Assembly: GCA_034509755.1 (NCBI GenBank)
Contig: CM067549.1
Location: 37,468,001 to 37,532,000 of the forward strand
DNA from: Anisodus tanguticus
Taxonomy: Eukaryota; Streptophyta; Magnoliopsida; Solanales; Solanaceae
DNA: 64,000 nt
Direction of reading: 5' to 3'
Part shown: piece by piece, positions 1-11,678 of the stretch
How the letters are laid out: every line of letters begins with the position of its first letter
Position numbering within the stretch: the first letter of the stretch is position 1
The notes under the pieces: model-generated
What the model was told of the DNA's origin: nothing
Databases searched by the model: none
What the model saw: the letters and a program-made list of their open reading frames with translations, nothing else
Position numbers and translations under genes: made by a program

Positions 1-1746
1 TTGGTGCCATAAAGATGGTGCCAATGCTGCAAAAACATAAGGAAACTTGGATTGTTGTGTTGACGGATTTATTGGATAGAGCTCCCCATTGCTATCACAT
101 CTCATGAGAAGCTTCCCCGTCTGAAAATCATGCACGAAAAAGCCAAAGGGGTCAAACCGGACAGATACCCAATTATCAGTTGTAAACTTTCTAACAGAAA
201 CCAAGTTTTTGATTAATTTGGGAGCATGAAGGTCATTCGTTAAAATTAGGGGGGTTTGGTGGTGATAATTTGCTAGAACCATAACCTTTTATTGGAATTG
301 AATGGTCATTTTCGAAAATTATTCCATTATCATTGCTCAAATTAAAATAGGACGAGAGATTACCTTGGGAGGACATCATATGGGACGTCGCTCCGGAGTC
401 TATATACCAATTTGAATTCGATGGATTAAGTCCAAGAGTGTGCATGGCGGACTCAATTTCTGTGGGGTGGGCCCCTATTGAATGGGCCTCATGCCACTGG
501 GTCGGCTGAGGCCCACTGCTACTATATGTGTTAATAGACCCAGCGAAATGGGCCTGCTGGGCCTGTTGCTGCTGCTGCCAATTCAGTGGAAAGTACCCAT
601 TGTTTTCCTGAGTCAGTGGGCCTTTGGGGCTGCCTGGCCCAATTGCCTGTTGGGTCTGGGCTAGGTGGTATAGTCCAAGGCCACTGCCAGCCGGTGGGCT
701 GCTGCCACTATCTGCCACCCCTGCTGTCGGGCTGTTACCACTGTCCACCACCTCTGCCGCCGTGTTGATGCCACTGTCCACCACCGGAGTTGGTGTTGCC
801 GCCACCGGAATTTCGGTGGCCTCCACCTTTGTTATTTTCGCGATTTTCACCCTTATTTTTATTGTTATGACGTCCTTTTTGTCCCTTATTTTGTTGAGAA
901 GGGTCAAAAAAATTACCATCATGTGAAAAAGTGGCAAACATGGCGGAATTTGAAGTAGTTGAAACCTTTTTCACCAAGCCCGACTCTTCAAGTACAAGCA
1001 TGAACCTTGCTTGATAAAATTGTGGTAGAGGATTACTTTGACGGATTAGAGTTCCCACGCCGTTATACACGTCGGTGAGACTGGCGACCAATTGTAAGAC
1101 TAACCGGTTATTAGTAACCGGTGAACCAACGTTTCTTAATTGATCGGCCAACACTTTGAGTAGTTGAAAATATGTAGAAACATTTGGGAAGTCCGCCATG
1201 TCAATGGTTTAGAACTCCTTTCCAATGTAACAACGCGAGAGTTTTGGTTATCTTGAAAAATATCTCGCAAGCGTTCCCACGCCACCATGGCTGTGGAATC
1301 CGATTCCATTATCATATGCAACAAGTCCGTGAAGATTGTTGCATAAATCAAACCAAGGACTGTGGCATCAAGTGTATCCCACAATTCCTTGTCTGCATCG
1401 TTTGTTATGTCTTTCCCTTTACCATCTTTTGGGGGAATTGTATGATGAAGAACTTTGTGAGCGCGACAACATATTTTGAACAATTCCGCTCATGTCGCAT
1501 AATGAACGGTTTCCATTTCTAGTTTGATGGAAATATGTGTTTTGATGTTTGAGACAGCAAGGGCAGGGTGAAAGGATGATTTGGTTTCAGACATAATTGG
1601 TTGTGATGAAGGATAATCAATAATGGAGTAAGAGAGAAAAAAAAGTTGAAGAAATTTCGGCCAACTAGGGTTCTAGGGAGGAAGATGACCGAAAATTTGG
1701 AAGAAAATAAACTAATTTTGGATCTTTCCTTAAGCTCTTGATACCA
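1..1746 (-). pseudogene. Ty1/copia gag-pol fragment, frameshifted, runs off the left edge
   Basis: Read on the minus strand, coding starts near 1594 (MSETKSS...), just inside the primer site. It continues through a UBN2-type gag in three frames (about 1483-1136, 1199-735, 937-233). Then come a Q/P/G-rich linker, a protease motif WYIDSGATSHM near 375-410, and a GAG-pre-integrase stretch below about 232. The reading frame is broken by a TGA at 1490-1492 (probably an old Trp codon) and by frame changes near 1190 and 760, so no intact polyprotein is made. Integrase and reverse transcriptase would lie beyond the left edge. The lineage resembles RE1/RE2-like copia elements of plants; that assignment rests on motif recognition only. 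Confidence 0.85.
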
Positions 1747-1884
1747 TGTAAGATTTGAAAGTATTTTCCTCAATGTATTCATCTTTCAAGGGTACAATAT
1801 ATACACCATATACATGTAATTAGGAAGAGTCAATCATGCCTAATCTTCCTAATCAATTCCTAATAATCTTCTACCTAATTAACA
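1747..1884 (-). repeat. 5' LTR of the left copia element (138 bp)
   Basis: On the plus strand the block begins TGTAAG and ends TTAACA, so it has TG..CA ends in either direction. The inner edge is followed at once by an initiator-Met tRNA-type primer site, read on the minus strand as TGGTATCAAGAGC. The LTR is unusually short for a coding copia element. The partner LTR is outside the window, so the target duplication cannot be checked. Confidence 0.75.
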
Positions 1885-3471
1885 TAATATTCCAGAGTTG
1901 GTTGGCATCATTCGCTCCTTTCTGTCTTTTCATTATCCGCCTCCGCCAGAACAGATACGGACTAACCCACCTGAAATAAGGTAGACTGTAAATCTGTTGA
2001 AGTTTTTCTACGTATGTTCGAATCCTGCCTCTCCCACTTGTTTGTTGTAGACTTCAGAGAAGAAAAAAGAGGCATATTAACATTTTACTACCTACCATAT
2101 ATAAAATGATACTACATTAATACATAATAATAATAATATAATTGCATAATATTCTAACAAGATCAGACTATATCACTCTTCCCGGAATCCGATCGTAGGA
2201 TCACACGGGTATATTGTTGTTGTTGTTGTTATATAACGTAACATAAATTGGTTCAACATGACCGTTTACGATTTGAATAAAGAAAATAATTATTTAAAAA
2301 ATTACGCTTTATTTTAAATTTTTATTGTGTAAAACTTTTTTAAAAATTGGAAAATTTTGACATAAACTGTTTATTTTTTTAATAATGAATCACAAAACCA
2401 ATTGACCCGTGTTTGTTTAATCATAACTCACAAGCAAGTTACACGTCTCCCTCTCCTATCTTTCTTTATTCTTTTTTGTTAAATTTGATTTTGATCCATT
2501 CAAACTAGCACTCCATTAATAAATGATAGATCGAAATTAGTTGGGTTATTCAAATGTTCAAGTCAACTTCTAAAGAATAGAAAAACAGATAAAAAGTAAT
2601 CAATCAACGATAATAATTAGTTTGTGATTTGTTTTATACTTCTATTAAATAATCTTATCTTGATTCACGTGTGAATACCAACTAATGTCATTACGTGGTA
2701 CATATTAGTTTAGTTTTTTTAACCTTCTTTTCCATTTTCGGTTTATGCTTTTAGTGGGCAAATCGATTTATCCAGAAATTTGGTAACTACCTATATGAGA
2801 AAAAGAAAATAAGATTAATGATTTCTTATTGTCTGAAGGTGCCTAGCTAGAAAACTCATATTTTATTTACAACTTAAGCATTTAAAATTTAATATATGAT
2901 GGAATTTATTAAACATGGTCGTCAAGTAACGGCAACATGCACCAAGCAATGTTATTACTCAATTAAGTGCTTTAGTTTGAAGATTGAGTATGATGTAAAA
3001 TTAGCAGAAAATTGGTTAAACCAAAATATCCACTTGGTCTGTTTTTTTTTTTTTAGATATTTGTTTTTTGTTACCTAGGGTAGGGAAGGGAAAACATGGA
3101 GAGGATTACAACATGTGATTCAAACCTTAAACAACAAAGCGAAAGTTCAGGTAGCCAACCAACTGACTATTAGATATGACGTTGGTCTGGTTATACTTAA
3201 TCAGTTCTTATATTTTATCAATATGGTATTAATAATTTAATTTTGCATAAACCAACACTTAAAAGTTATAGTATTAACAAATAGTTATGTGAAATATCAT
3301 TCAAGGAATATACAAGTTAATTCTTACTGCCATGACTTCATGAAATAGTTATGTGAAACCATCAAGCATAAAGTGATTGTTTGGACATGGGACTTGTCAT
3401 TTTTGAGTGAGAAAAAGAATTTGTACTTTATTTGTTTAATTTTAAATGACAATATCTTTTGGTCGTACAAT
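1885..3471. other. AT-rich intergenic stretch without a gene
   Basis: No credible coding region is seen. The stretch around 2165-2230 ends in a (TTG)n run after a degenerate text similar to the 3' tail of the RTE LINEs seen elsewhere in the window, so it is probably an old LINE or SINE tail. The rest is AT-rich unique-looking DNA. Confidence 0.5.
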
Positions 3472-3476
3472 AAAAT

Positions 3477-4168
3477 TGTTCCCGTTCGAAATGTTTGCCG
3501 TTTTATCGGATGACAAATTGATGTCTTAACTAAGCGATTTGGGCTGAAAGCGGAACTCTAACTTCCAGCAATGAGTTCCCCAACTACTCCAGAAAGCGTT
3601 ACGATAGTGATTGAGTAAACTAAGTGGTAAGAAATATAAATACAACTAGAGTGCAATAAAGATGATAAAGATAGAATGAAGATATGTAAAAATCAGTTTT
3701 TTGATTGATTGGATTGTGTTTATTTTGTACAAATGATCATATATTTATACTACAAGAAATAAGACGTAATCCCCCTATGTTAGCCACTAAATTACCCACT
3801 AAATCCACTAGCCAAATATGAGGAGGTGATGCCTATTTTTGCTCCTTGATTTCCTCTTGCACGATCAATGACATTTCCCTCTAGCTGTTGCTGGTTGTTA
3901 CCGTTTTATTGGGTCTGAGATGTTCTTTGACTTGGTTTTCGAGGCGTCCAAATATGTGTGGGACTTAGTCATTCCTCGGAATTATGACTCGGCTAGGCTA
4001 CTGTAATAGTCGATGAAGCTTTTCGAGACGAAGGCTAGGACTAGTAGATTCGGCTACGAGTCAGTTCAGTCATCGACTTAACATTCTGTCGCTTGCTCAT
4101 TTTGAGGTTTCTACCTTCGGTTGTCACTTGATTCGTCTACACACTTAAAAGTATTTTGAGTGTTAACA
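3477..4168 (-). repeat. 3' LTR of the gypsy element (692 bp)
   Basis: On the plus strand it starts TGTTCCCG and ends GTTAACA. It matches 21464-22154 along its whole length with scattered substitutions. The adjacent inner sequence is the polypurine tract. Confidence 0.93.
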
Positions 4169-4182
4169 ATTGCCCCCCTATA
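4169..4182 (-). other. Polypurine tract of the gypsy element
   Basis: On the minus strand this reads TATAGGGGGGCAAT directly before the 3' LTR, as expected for the plus-strand DNA primer of a retrotransposon. Confidence 0.75.
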
Positions 4183-4416
4183 TTAACTCGAGTGCAACTG
4201 TTGAGTTGATGTATTAAAAAATAGTCGTCGTTTCGTGTGGCAGTCGCGGGTGTCATTTCAATCACTTTTGCTCTAAATGTATGCAATGATGATTTTCTCT
4301 AAAAAGTTTCCTTCCTTTAACCGAGACGTCTCGGCTTCCCATTGAGTTTTAGCCGCACGTTTGAAAGAAAATGAGTCCCAATGCGTGTCAGCCACATCTT
4401 CCAAAAGGGAAGGGGA

Positions 4417-4424
4417 TATTTAAA
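4417..4424 (+). promoter_or_regulatory. Possible TATA box for the antisense plant-mobile-domain fragment
   Basis: TATTTAAA lies about 94 bp upstream of the ATG at 4518, in the orientation of that coding region and opposite to the host retrotransposon. This is an inference from position and sequence only. Confidence 0.35.
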
Positions 4425-4517
4425 GGGAGACATCCCCAGAGGTTTCTTACTTAGTCATCAGCCGTTCCCAAATTCCGTTGCGCCTCCAGAAAACCCTATT
4501 TTCTTAATCAAAGAACC

Positions 4518-5150
4518 ATGTCTTCATCTTACTCTCTACCTCAAGGATCAGATAACGTCGATTTGGCAGTTGGTAACCTAACCCCTACCTTTGCCTTCAT
4601 CGATAAACAATTGGTTCTTGCTCCTTATGGTAAATCTGAACAGGGCGACCTCCTTCTTTCTTAGTATCTTAGCCCGACAAACTATGACCTTCCTATTACC
4701 TGTGATTGGTTATCGGTGACCGTTGTCCGACTAGCATGCATACCTGGCCAGCCAAGATTACCAACTATTCTGGTTGGTTGGAATGAGTGAAATCGGCCAG
4801 AGAGGCCGAGTGGAGACGCATGGGTCTCTATGACGCCACTGCGCTGTCGGAGTTTTACCTCCCCTGCAACATTGGTCTCATGTACGCCTTCCTTGGTTAT
4901 TGCTCGACTACTGCCAACGCCTTTGTTTTTTCTTGGGGGATGATGACCCCCACTCTGCTCGACGTGACGGAGGTACTTGGCTTTCCGATACTGAGAGCCA
5001 AAGCGCCTGTCTTAGGCGATATAGATGTTGCCGACTTGGGCATCAAGGTCTCAAAGACTTCTTCCGGCTATGGCCACTTCATGGCCAACAACAGCCGAGT
5101 ATTGCCTCTCTCAGTCGATGATGCCGAGCATCATGCTTTATAGGGGTATA
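4518..5150 (+). pseudogene. Captured plant mobile domain (PMD, aminotransferase-like) gene fragment, antisense in the gypsy element
   Basis: The plus-strand reading starts at an ATG (4518, MSSSYSLPQGSD...). It meets a TAG after FIDKQLVLAP...GDLLLS and then changes frame before 4787. From 4787 to 5143 it is open: EWRRMGLYDATALSEFYLP, then NAFVFSWGMMTPTLLDVTEV and LGFPI. This layout (W..mG(L/I), FY.P.N..L, then a Thr-Leu-Asp-Val segment) is typical of the plant mobile domain found in MAIN/MAIL1-like proteins and in transposons. The fragment sits between the broken RNase H and the polypurine tract, opposite to the element's own genes. The stop and frame change indicate a decayed copy. The family assignment is from motif memory. 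Confidence 0.65.
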
Positions 5151-6380
5151 TCTAGTTTTAGATTCATTGAGCATTCAGCTAAGATAGTAAACTGCCCTTT
5201 CGATTTCATCATCGGTATCCTATGCTAACATGCAGCCGATAGACAAATCTGCAGCTGAGATGTTCAATTTCAACGGTTTTCCTGGCATGGGAGGCACCAG
5301 CACAAGAGGAGTTGCTAGGGCCTTTTTAATTTGGTCAAATGCCTCTTGCTGTTCCGAGCCCCAAAATAGCTCTTCTGACCCTTTAAGCCTAATCAAAGGT
5401 GAGAAAGCCTTCATCTTGCCAGCTGAATTATATATGAACCTCCTTAGGAAGTTGATCTTCCCTAACATGCTTTGTAACCCTTTTTTTGTTCTGGGTGGTG
5501 TAGCTTTCATTACCGCCCGAGCTTTGTTATGATCTATATCAATACCTTTTTTATGTACCAAGAAGCCCAGGAAGTTGCCAGCCGATACTCCGAACATGCA
5601 CTTGGCTGGATTCATTTTAAGATTATGAATCCTCATTCTTTTTAGTGCTTGTTCAAGATCGGCTAAATGATTTTTGAAGTCCTTAGACCTCACCACCACA
5701 TCATCAATGTAGACCTCCACAGTCTTGTTGATCAAATCATAGAAGATGGCGTTCATTGCCTTCTGATAAGTAGCACCAGCATTCTTCAGACCAAACGGCA
5801 TAACTACCCACTCGTAACTGCCCAAGGCTCCTGGACACCTAAAAGCAATCTTGTGAGTATCCTCCTCAGCTATTGCTATCTGATTATAGTCGGAGTATCC
5901 ATCCATGAATGTCAGCACACCGTTAGCGGCCGCCGAATCGACTAGCATATCAGCTATGGGTATGACGTATTCATCTTTGAGAGTGGCTAGATTTAGGTTC
6001 CTGTAATCAATACATACCCAAACCTTGCCATTCTTCTTCTTGACAGGCACAATATTTGCCAACCATTCCACATACCTAGCCGTTATGATAAACGTGACCT
6101 TCAGCAGTCGTTCAATCTCAGCTTTAATTTAAGGCATCAGTTGAGGGTGATATCTCCTGGGCGGTTGTTAATGAGGTGTGAAACCCTCCTTAATTGGCAA
6201 TTTATGCTCAACCAAAGTACGTGCCAGCCCAGGCATCTCATGATAATCCCACGCGAATCAGTCCTTATACTGTAGTGGAAGAGCCGTTATGCTTTGTTTA
6301 TCATCCTCCTTCAGCAAGCCAGTAATATGTGTTAGCTGAGGGACTTCCTCAGTGCCCAAGTTTATATTTTCCAATGGATT
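5150..6380 (-). pseudogene. Gypsy reverse transcriptase with start of RNase H
   Basis: The minus-strand frame 6071-5220 holds most of a gypsy reverse transcriptase. It shows NIVPVKKKNGKVWVCIDYRNL, then MPFGLKNAGATYQ and the active-site motif YIDDVV, followed by LGFLVHKKGID and a connection segment. Translation beyond 5220 continues as an RNase H start (CMLA, stop, DTDDEIERAVYYLS, stop, MLNES) and is lost near 5150, where the plant-mobile-domain fragment ends. Upstream, 6072-6380 still resembles the RT N-terminus but contains stops. The frame is therefore a fossil, lacking the rest of RNase H and all of integrase. Confidence 0.88.
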
Positions 6381-7401
6381 CTAAGACTCAAAACTAGGCA
6401 TAGCCCTTTTTATAGGCGATTCAAGTTCCATCGGCAACTCGATGTCATCGGCTGCTAGTGTTGGTTCTCTGTTGTAGTCCCCTACCTGTGATGCCTCGGC
6501 TATTTTTGCTTTAGAACGTAAAGCAATCAGCCGATGCCACATATCACGTATGATTTGGGCCTCTTCAATCATCTAACTCTTCCAAGGTAAGCTGTGGTTC
6601 GGCTAATTGTTTTATTTCAAAACCTCGTGAAGTTAGGTTGCAGTATTCCCACAATCCTTCTTCGTACTGCTCTACGACAGCTATGGAAGCAACATAGGGT
6701 GAATATAAGACAACCTCTAAGTTCTTAACCCCTGCTTGAAATGGGTTATCGTCGGCTGGGACGATTTCTATCTTGTCTACTTCCCAGAAAATGAGCTTTT
6801 GATGCATGATAGAAGGAAGGCATTGACTGGTGTGAATACAGTCTCTGCCCAACATGATGGCGTAGGACGGCTTGCCGTCTATCACAAAGAAGGCAGATCT
6901 GACCGTCTTAGGACCTACGGTGATTTCTGCTCCTGAGATCTCCAAACTTTCAGAGGCCTCTCTCATAAAGCTAGCCATTTTCATGTTAGTTGGGATGCGA
7001 TCCTCCCTGATTTTGTTGAGGCTTTTCAAAGTAAGCAACGACATCACATTCAACACAACCCCATTGTCGACGAACACTCGGCTGATGGCTTTGCCGTTGA
7101 TGTAGGCCTTAACATAGAGGGGTTTGAGGTGTTTAACCATCTCTTCCGTAGGTGCACCAAATACAGTGCTCAAAGTGTCCCTAGCCATGGTATCGGCTAT
7201 AGTCGCCCATCCAGTGTCTTCCACACACACATCACCTTCTGGGCTATCTAGCGTAGAACGATCGGCCCAGAACTCACATGGAATCAAGCTGACCATTTCA
7301 ATAGCTGCCCAAATCTCATCGGTCGAATCATGCTTAAATAAATCGAGGATGGAGTCTCCCACCTCATCCAACTCGGTTGATAAGAAACTAATATCTTCCA
7401 T
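6381..7401 (-). pseudogene. Gypsy aspartic protease region and linker
   Basis: The minus-strand frame 7401-6565 (278 codons) contains KPLYVKAYINGKAISRVFVDNG, followed by LNVMSLLTLKSL and later YAIMLGRDCIH. This is the layout of a retroviral-type aspartic protease of this gypsy group, in which the catalytic triad often reads D-N-G rather than D-S/T-G. A short frame, 6572-6381, continues toward reverse transcriptase and includes MIEEAQIIRDMWHRL. The two overlap in different frames, so the original polyprotein is broken here. Confidence 0.75.
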
Positions 7402-7907
7402 CTCCTAGAGGCATATAGGAAACGACTGAGGTTCTAATGCTTGGATCCTTTGTGATTTATGGAACCGTCTCGGCTAGGGATTCTTTCAGGACCGTAGTCT
7501 CCCACCAAGGGTCCTCTGTCGGGTCGTCATCCGATTGTATATTCAGCTCTGGTTGGTCCAAAGCTTCTCCTTCATACGGCACTGTCTCTGAAGAGGTTGA
7601 GTCGAATGTTCACTCTATAGCCTCAGCCACGACAGACTCAGAAATTTCTTGCTTATCGCCCGCCTTAGCGATGGATATCATGTTCAACGTTTGCTTCATC
7701 TTGCGCAAGGCTCTGATGCGTTGTATCCTTCTTTTCTGAGTCCTGGATACGACACTCGGTGGTGCCTCTTTCTTTCCAGAAGCCTGATTGACGAACTATT
7801 TTCCTTTCTCTACATTGGCGGTTGGCTTAATCATCCTCTTGGGTTTTAGCTGACCTTCATCCCTGACTGTAATACGCAAGAAAGAAACGCCTTCTTTTAC
7901 GTTGAAC

Positions 7908-8289
7908 TCAGCCACCCTCTGTTTGGCTATGGGGGAATAGTTTCTCATCTATCCGGGGCACGCTCGGCTTTTCATCGACTGGTAGACATGCTTGCCCCAC
8001 AAGTCTGCGTCTGGGGTCTGCTGGGTCCCTTTTGAATATCGGGTATTGTTTGTGAGGTTCCCGAGAAATGTGCTCTGATTTACAAGGGCGGCTACGAAAA
8101 TTGTTTCCAGTTGGCTGCCTGTCCGTGCCCTCATAAATGTCACGTAAGCTGCCTAGCCAATCAAACACAGAGGTCCTTGTGGCCTCCTCCTTACCAGTTG
8201 GCTTCTTTGGGACCCATATATTTTTCATCGGTCATTTCCCCTTGACATTTTTTTATTGATCTGGCTTAGCAAATGACACCATGGATATC
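7908..8289 (-). pseudogene. Gypsy gag C-terminal part, downstream of the nested insertion
   Basis: The minus-strand frame 8228-7908 reads MKNIWVPKKPTGKEEATRTS and continues with a basic, proline-rich linker that typically sits between gag and protease in this group. It is separated from the rest of gag (19223 upward) by the inner element, whose insertion point is at 8294/19223. The stretch 7402-7907 is the degraded connector to the protease, with stops in all minus frames. Confidence 0.6.
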
Positions 8290-8605
8290 GGCACTGTTGA
8301 CACCCAATTTTGTCCCATCTTTTATGATTTTATTCGTAATTTTAATATTTCGACACTTTTAAAATAATTTTAAAATATAGGCATATATGTGTATATCCTC
8401 GTATTATTATTATTATTCGCATATTTTATATCATTTGCATTTTTATAATAATCATAAGTTTTATCCGAAATTCTATGTTATTTTATTCTCGCAAAATTGC
8501 ATCGCATTTTTTTTTATTAAGCATTAAACATTTCGCAAATATTATATTTTTATTATTATCACATCGTTACGCTATTTTAAATAATTCACATCTTTTACAA
8601 AAAAA

Positions 8606-8611
<6 letters not shown>

Positions 8612-8651
<40 letters not shown>
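8612..8651. repeat. (TA)n microsatellite in the 5' LTR
   Basis: About 40 bp of TA repeats. The equivalent array in the 3' LTR (16198-16229) is about 32 bp, so the array has changed length since insertion. Confidence 0.9.
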
Positions 8652-8654
<3 letters not shown>

Positions 8655-9399
8655 CTTTTAATATTAAACCCCTTTTATATTTTTTCCATAACCCATTTTC
8701 ATTTTTTCCAACCCAATACAATTTCTACCCAACCTAAACTAAAACCCATTTTTTCGTCCAAGCCCAATCCCCAAATTAAACTCCCACCAGCCCAATACTC
8801 ACTAACCAATTCGGCCAGCCCAACAATCTCCAACACCCGAGCCCAAACTCCCCATTTAAAATCCCCATCGTCCCTATCCGTCGGCCCAGGCCCACTCACC
8901 CGACCCGTAACCCGCAAGCCCATAACCCCCATCCCTTTTAATTCCCCAAAACCCAAAACAAAACAAAAAAAATTTCGAACCCTAACCCCCCCTTCACAAA
9001 TCGCCGCTGCCCCCATACCCCCCATCCGACCGGTCACCTCGCCCCCTGCCACCACCCACTCCCTGCCACCAACCCTGACACCACCACACCCCTCCCGTCA
9101 CTTCGACCCACGCCCATACCCCCCTAAAATCCGCTTCCCAAATTCAGAAATCTTTACCTTTAATTCGAATTTCAAACTCGATTCTTGGGGGGGAATCCAC
9201 CTATAAATACCCCATGATTGTTCTTCATTTTGGAGGGGAGAAAAAATAGATTTTTGGAGGATTTTTCGGAAGATTATTCCATATATACATAAATATTTGT
9301 TGTGTTCTTGATTTTAAAGCATTTGCCTTCTTTGTTGTTCAAGAATCAAGCCCGAAAAGGTTTGTTCTCCCATTTTTGATTCTCTGATTTTCATCTCTA

Positions 9400-9960
9400 A
9401 TTCGGGTCGGGTCGACCCGATTCGATCGGGTAACATTTTCGAGAATCCTTGCATTTTTCATATTCATGTATGTTGGTTATCTGGAATTGATTGAATCATT
9501 TGATGTTGGTTTGAATCACTAATCCGGGTCGGGTCGGGTCGACCGATTTGGGTAAATTTTCGAGAATCCTTGCATTTTTCATATTCATGTATGTTGGTTG
9601 TCCGGAATTGATTGAATTATTTGATGTTGGTTTGAATCTCTAGTTCGGGTCGGATTCTTCGACCGGTCGTGTCGACCCGATTTGAATTTCCAAATTTCTT
9701 GCATTGTTCTTTGTTGTTATCATTGGTTATCCGAAATTGATGAAATTATTTGAATTTGGTGTTGAAATCGATTCGAGTTTGGATCAACGATCCGGGTCGG
9801 GTCGACCCGATTTGAACATTTTCCGAATTCTTGCATTTCATGTTCTTGTTATTGGTTATCCGAATTTGGTGTTGAAATCGATTCGAGGTCGGGTCACCGA
9901 TTCGGGTCGGGTCGACCCGACTTGGATATTTCCGAATTTCGAACTCGGGTCGGATACTTT
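9400..9960. repeat. About 125-bp tandem repeats with palindrome TCGGGTCGACCCGA in the LTR
   Basis: Five diverged units each carry GGGTCGGGTCGAC-type text followed by a T-rich segment with CTTGCATTT and a TTGGTTAT(C/T)(C/T)G motif. The 14-bp perfect palindrome TCGGGTCGACCCGA occurs at 9407-9420, 9797-9810 and 9907-9920; the other units have damaged versions. The same array is present in the second LTR at about 16970-17520. Confidence 0.75.
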
Positions 9961-11660
9961 AAATTGCTCACTTTGCTCGTTTCTTTGGCAATTGTTTTAC
10001 TTGTTTTATTAATATCGCATTAAGGCCGACGGAATTGAATTCGAGGCCGCGCTTTTCTTTCGTTTCGCTTCTCTTGTTGTTTAGTTTAATCGTTTTAAAC
10101 ATCCGTGCAACGGATATCTTATTGTTTTATTAAGTTTATTATTTTAAATTTCTTGCGACGGACATCATTGTTTTACTTGTTTTGAATAAATACCGCGTCT
10201 GTTCGGGCATTGTTTTCTGTTTCGGTTTACTCCCCGTTTCGATTCATTTTTTTGTTTTATCATTTTTACGCTTTAAACTAGACACCGCGTCATTTTCGAA
10301 ACTGTTTTTTTCTCGCTCTGTTTTTCTCTACGCTTACTCGTTATCTTGTTCATTCGCTTCTGCTTTAATTTAATTTTACTTGATTTGAACGCGATACTAC
10401 ACTCGGCCAATGAAAAATATCCGTCGATTTTGAGGCCTCCACGAGTTGAAAAGACGGAAATATAACTTCGGGCAATGATGAAGACTTAAACCTTTTATTT
10501 CATCCGAGATCAACATGTCTAGTAGGCGAGGTGAATTATATATTCGCAGCCACGACGTGATTATAGTGATCTTTTCTATTTCACCCGAGAGACCAACACG
10601 TTTAGTAGGCGAGGCAATCAAAATAAAACACATTAGTCATATGTTTGCAGCCACGACGTGATTGGAATGTTCTTTTCAAAATTTAAGTTCGAGCCTCCGT
10701 GATCAAAACATTCACCGTTTTGAATACGGATATGAAGTTATTTGTATTTAATTGTTTTTAACCGTTTGTTCTTGACAGCTTGCAGGGATTAAAGTAAATG
10801 AAGGCAGATATTCCTCGGAGTTTATCTTATTTTATTTCTTTCTTTAATTCAGCTTTTATCCCGCTTTGTATTGTAATATTATTTATCGCACTTATGTAAC
10901 TATTGAAATGCTTAGAATAGGCAAACTTAGGATTAATTCATAGGGTAGTTTAAGATTTGAAACCCGTCGCTAGCTTATTTATTTGTAGGCTCGGTTAAAT
11001 TCAAACTTAGAAATCCTTCGCTAGTTTATTTATTTTAAGCTCGTCACGCGTATTCAAGATTTTCAAAACAACTTTTGTCATCTTTTATTTGCTTTATTAA
11101 ATCATACCGAATAAGTTTATCTTTTGTCAATTTACAATTCATTGATTCCCCAAATTTTACTTCTTTGGCATCATAAATAATTTGTTTTACTATCAATTGT
11201 CAAATACATATTTTTTCAACTCTACATGTATTTCTCTTTAAATATCATACAAATGCATATTTAAAAAATCTCTACATGTATCTTTCTTTTTAAAATGCAT
11301 CATTTACTAATTATTTGCAAACATCTTTAAATTTGTTATACTTGTAAAAACATATATTTTTCTAGTAATAATTAACCTGAGTTTGACCGGATAACCGCAA
11401 GTTAGCGGATCTTAAAGGATGCCTAACCCCTTCCCTTTAGGATAATAAAGAACCCTTACCTAGAATCTCAAATAGTTTCGCAGACCTTAAAATTGGAGTT
11501 TACATTGCAGCATTTAGTTAATATTTAGGTGTCCTAATTCACCGTAAAAAATAATTAGGTGGCGACTCCTCAACCCTTTTACCCAGGAATCACCGGAACA
11601 CGTCAGTGCTCCGCTTCCGACCTCTCGCGGGGGGTCGGGTCAAAAACGGGCGCGACAGAA

Positions 11661-11678
11661 TGGCGACTCCACTGGGGA
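11661..11678 (+). other. Primer-binding site of the nested element
   Basis: TGGCGACTCCACTGGGGA lies 3 bp after the LTR end. Very similar sites are common in Tat/Ogre gypsy elements and are usually attributed to an Arg tRNA; that attribution is from general knowledge. Confidence 0.75.

Larger units (their letters stand above)
8295..11657 (+). repeat. 5' LTR of the nested element (3363 bp)
   Basis: Starts TGTTGACACCCAATTTTG and ends GGGCGCGACA, immediately before a 3-bp spacer and the primer site. It contains a TA microsatellite, a C-rich block (8700-9130), and about 125-bp repeats with a GTCGAC-centred palindrome (9400-9960). There is a plausible TATA box in CTATAAATACCCC near 9201-9213. Small open frames here have no family resemblance and recur in the other LTR with altered lengths. 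Confidence 0.93.

Noticed and set aside
482..926. Plus-strand frames overlapping the left copia element
   Set aside because: They are shadows of the minus-strand gag-protease region, which shows recognised motifs.
8699..9055. 118-codon Gly/Val-rich minus-strand frame in the LTR
   Set aside because: It is the complement of a C-rich LTR block; the frame is disrupted in the otherwise near-identical second LTR (only 62 codons at 16352-16540).
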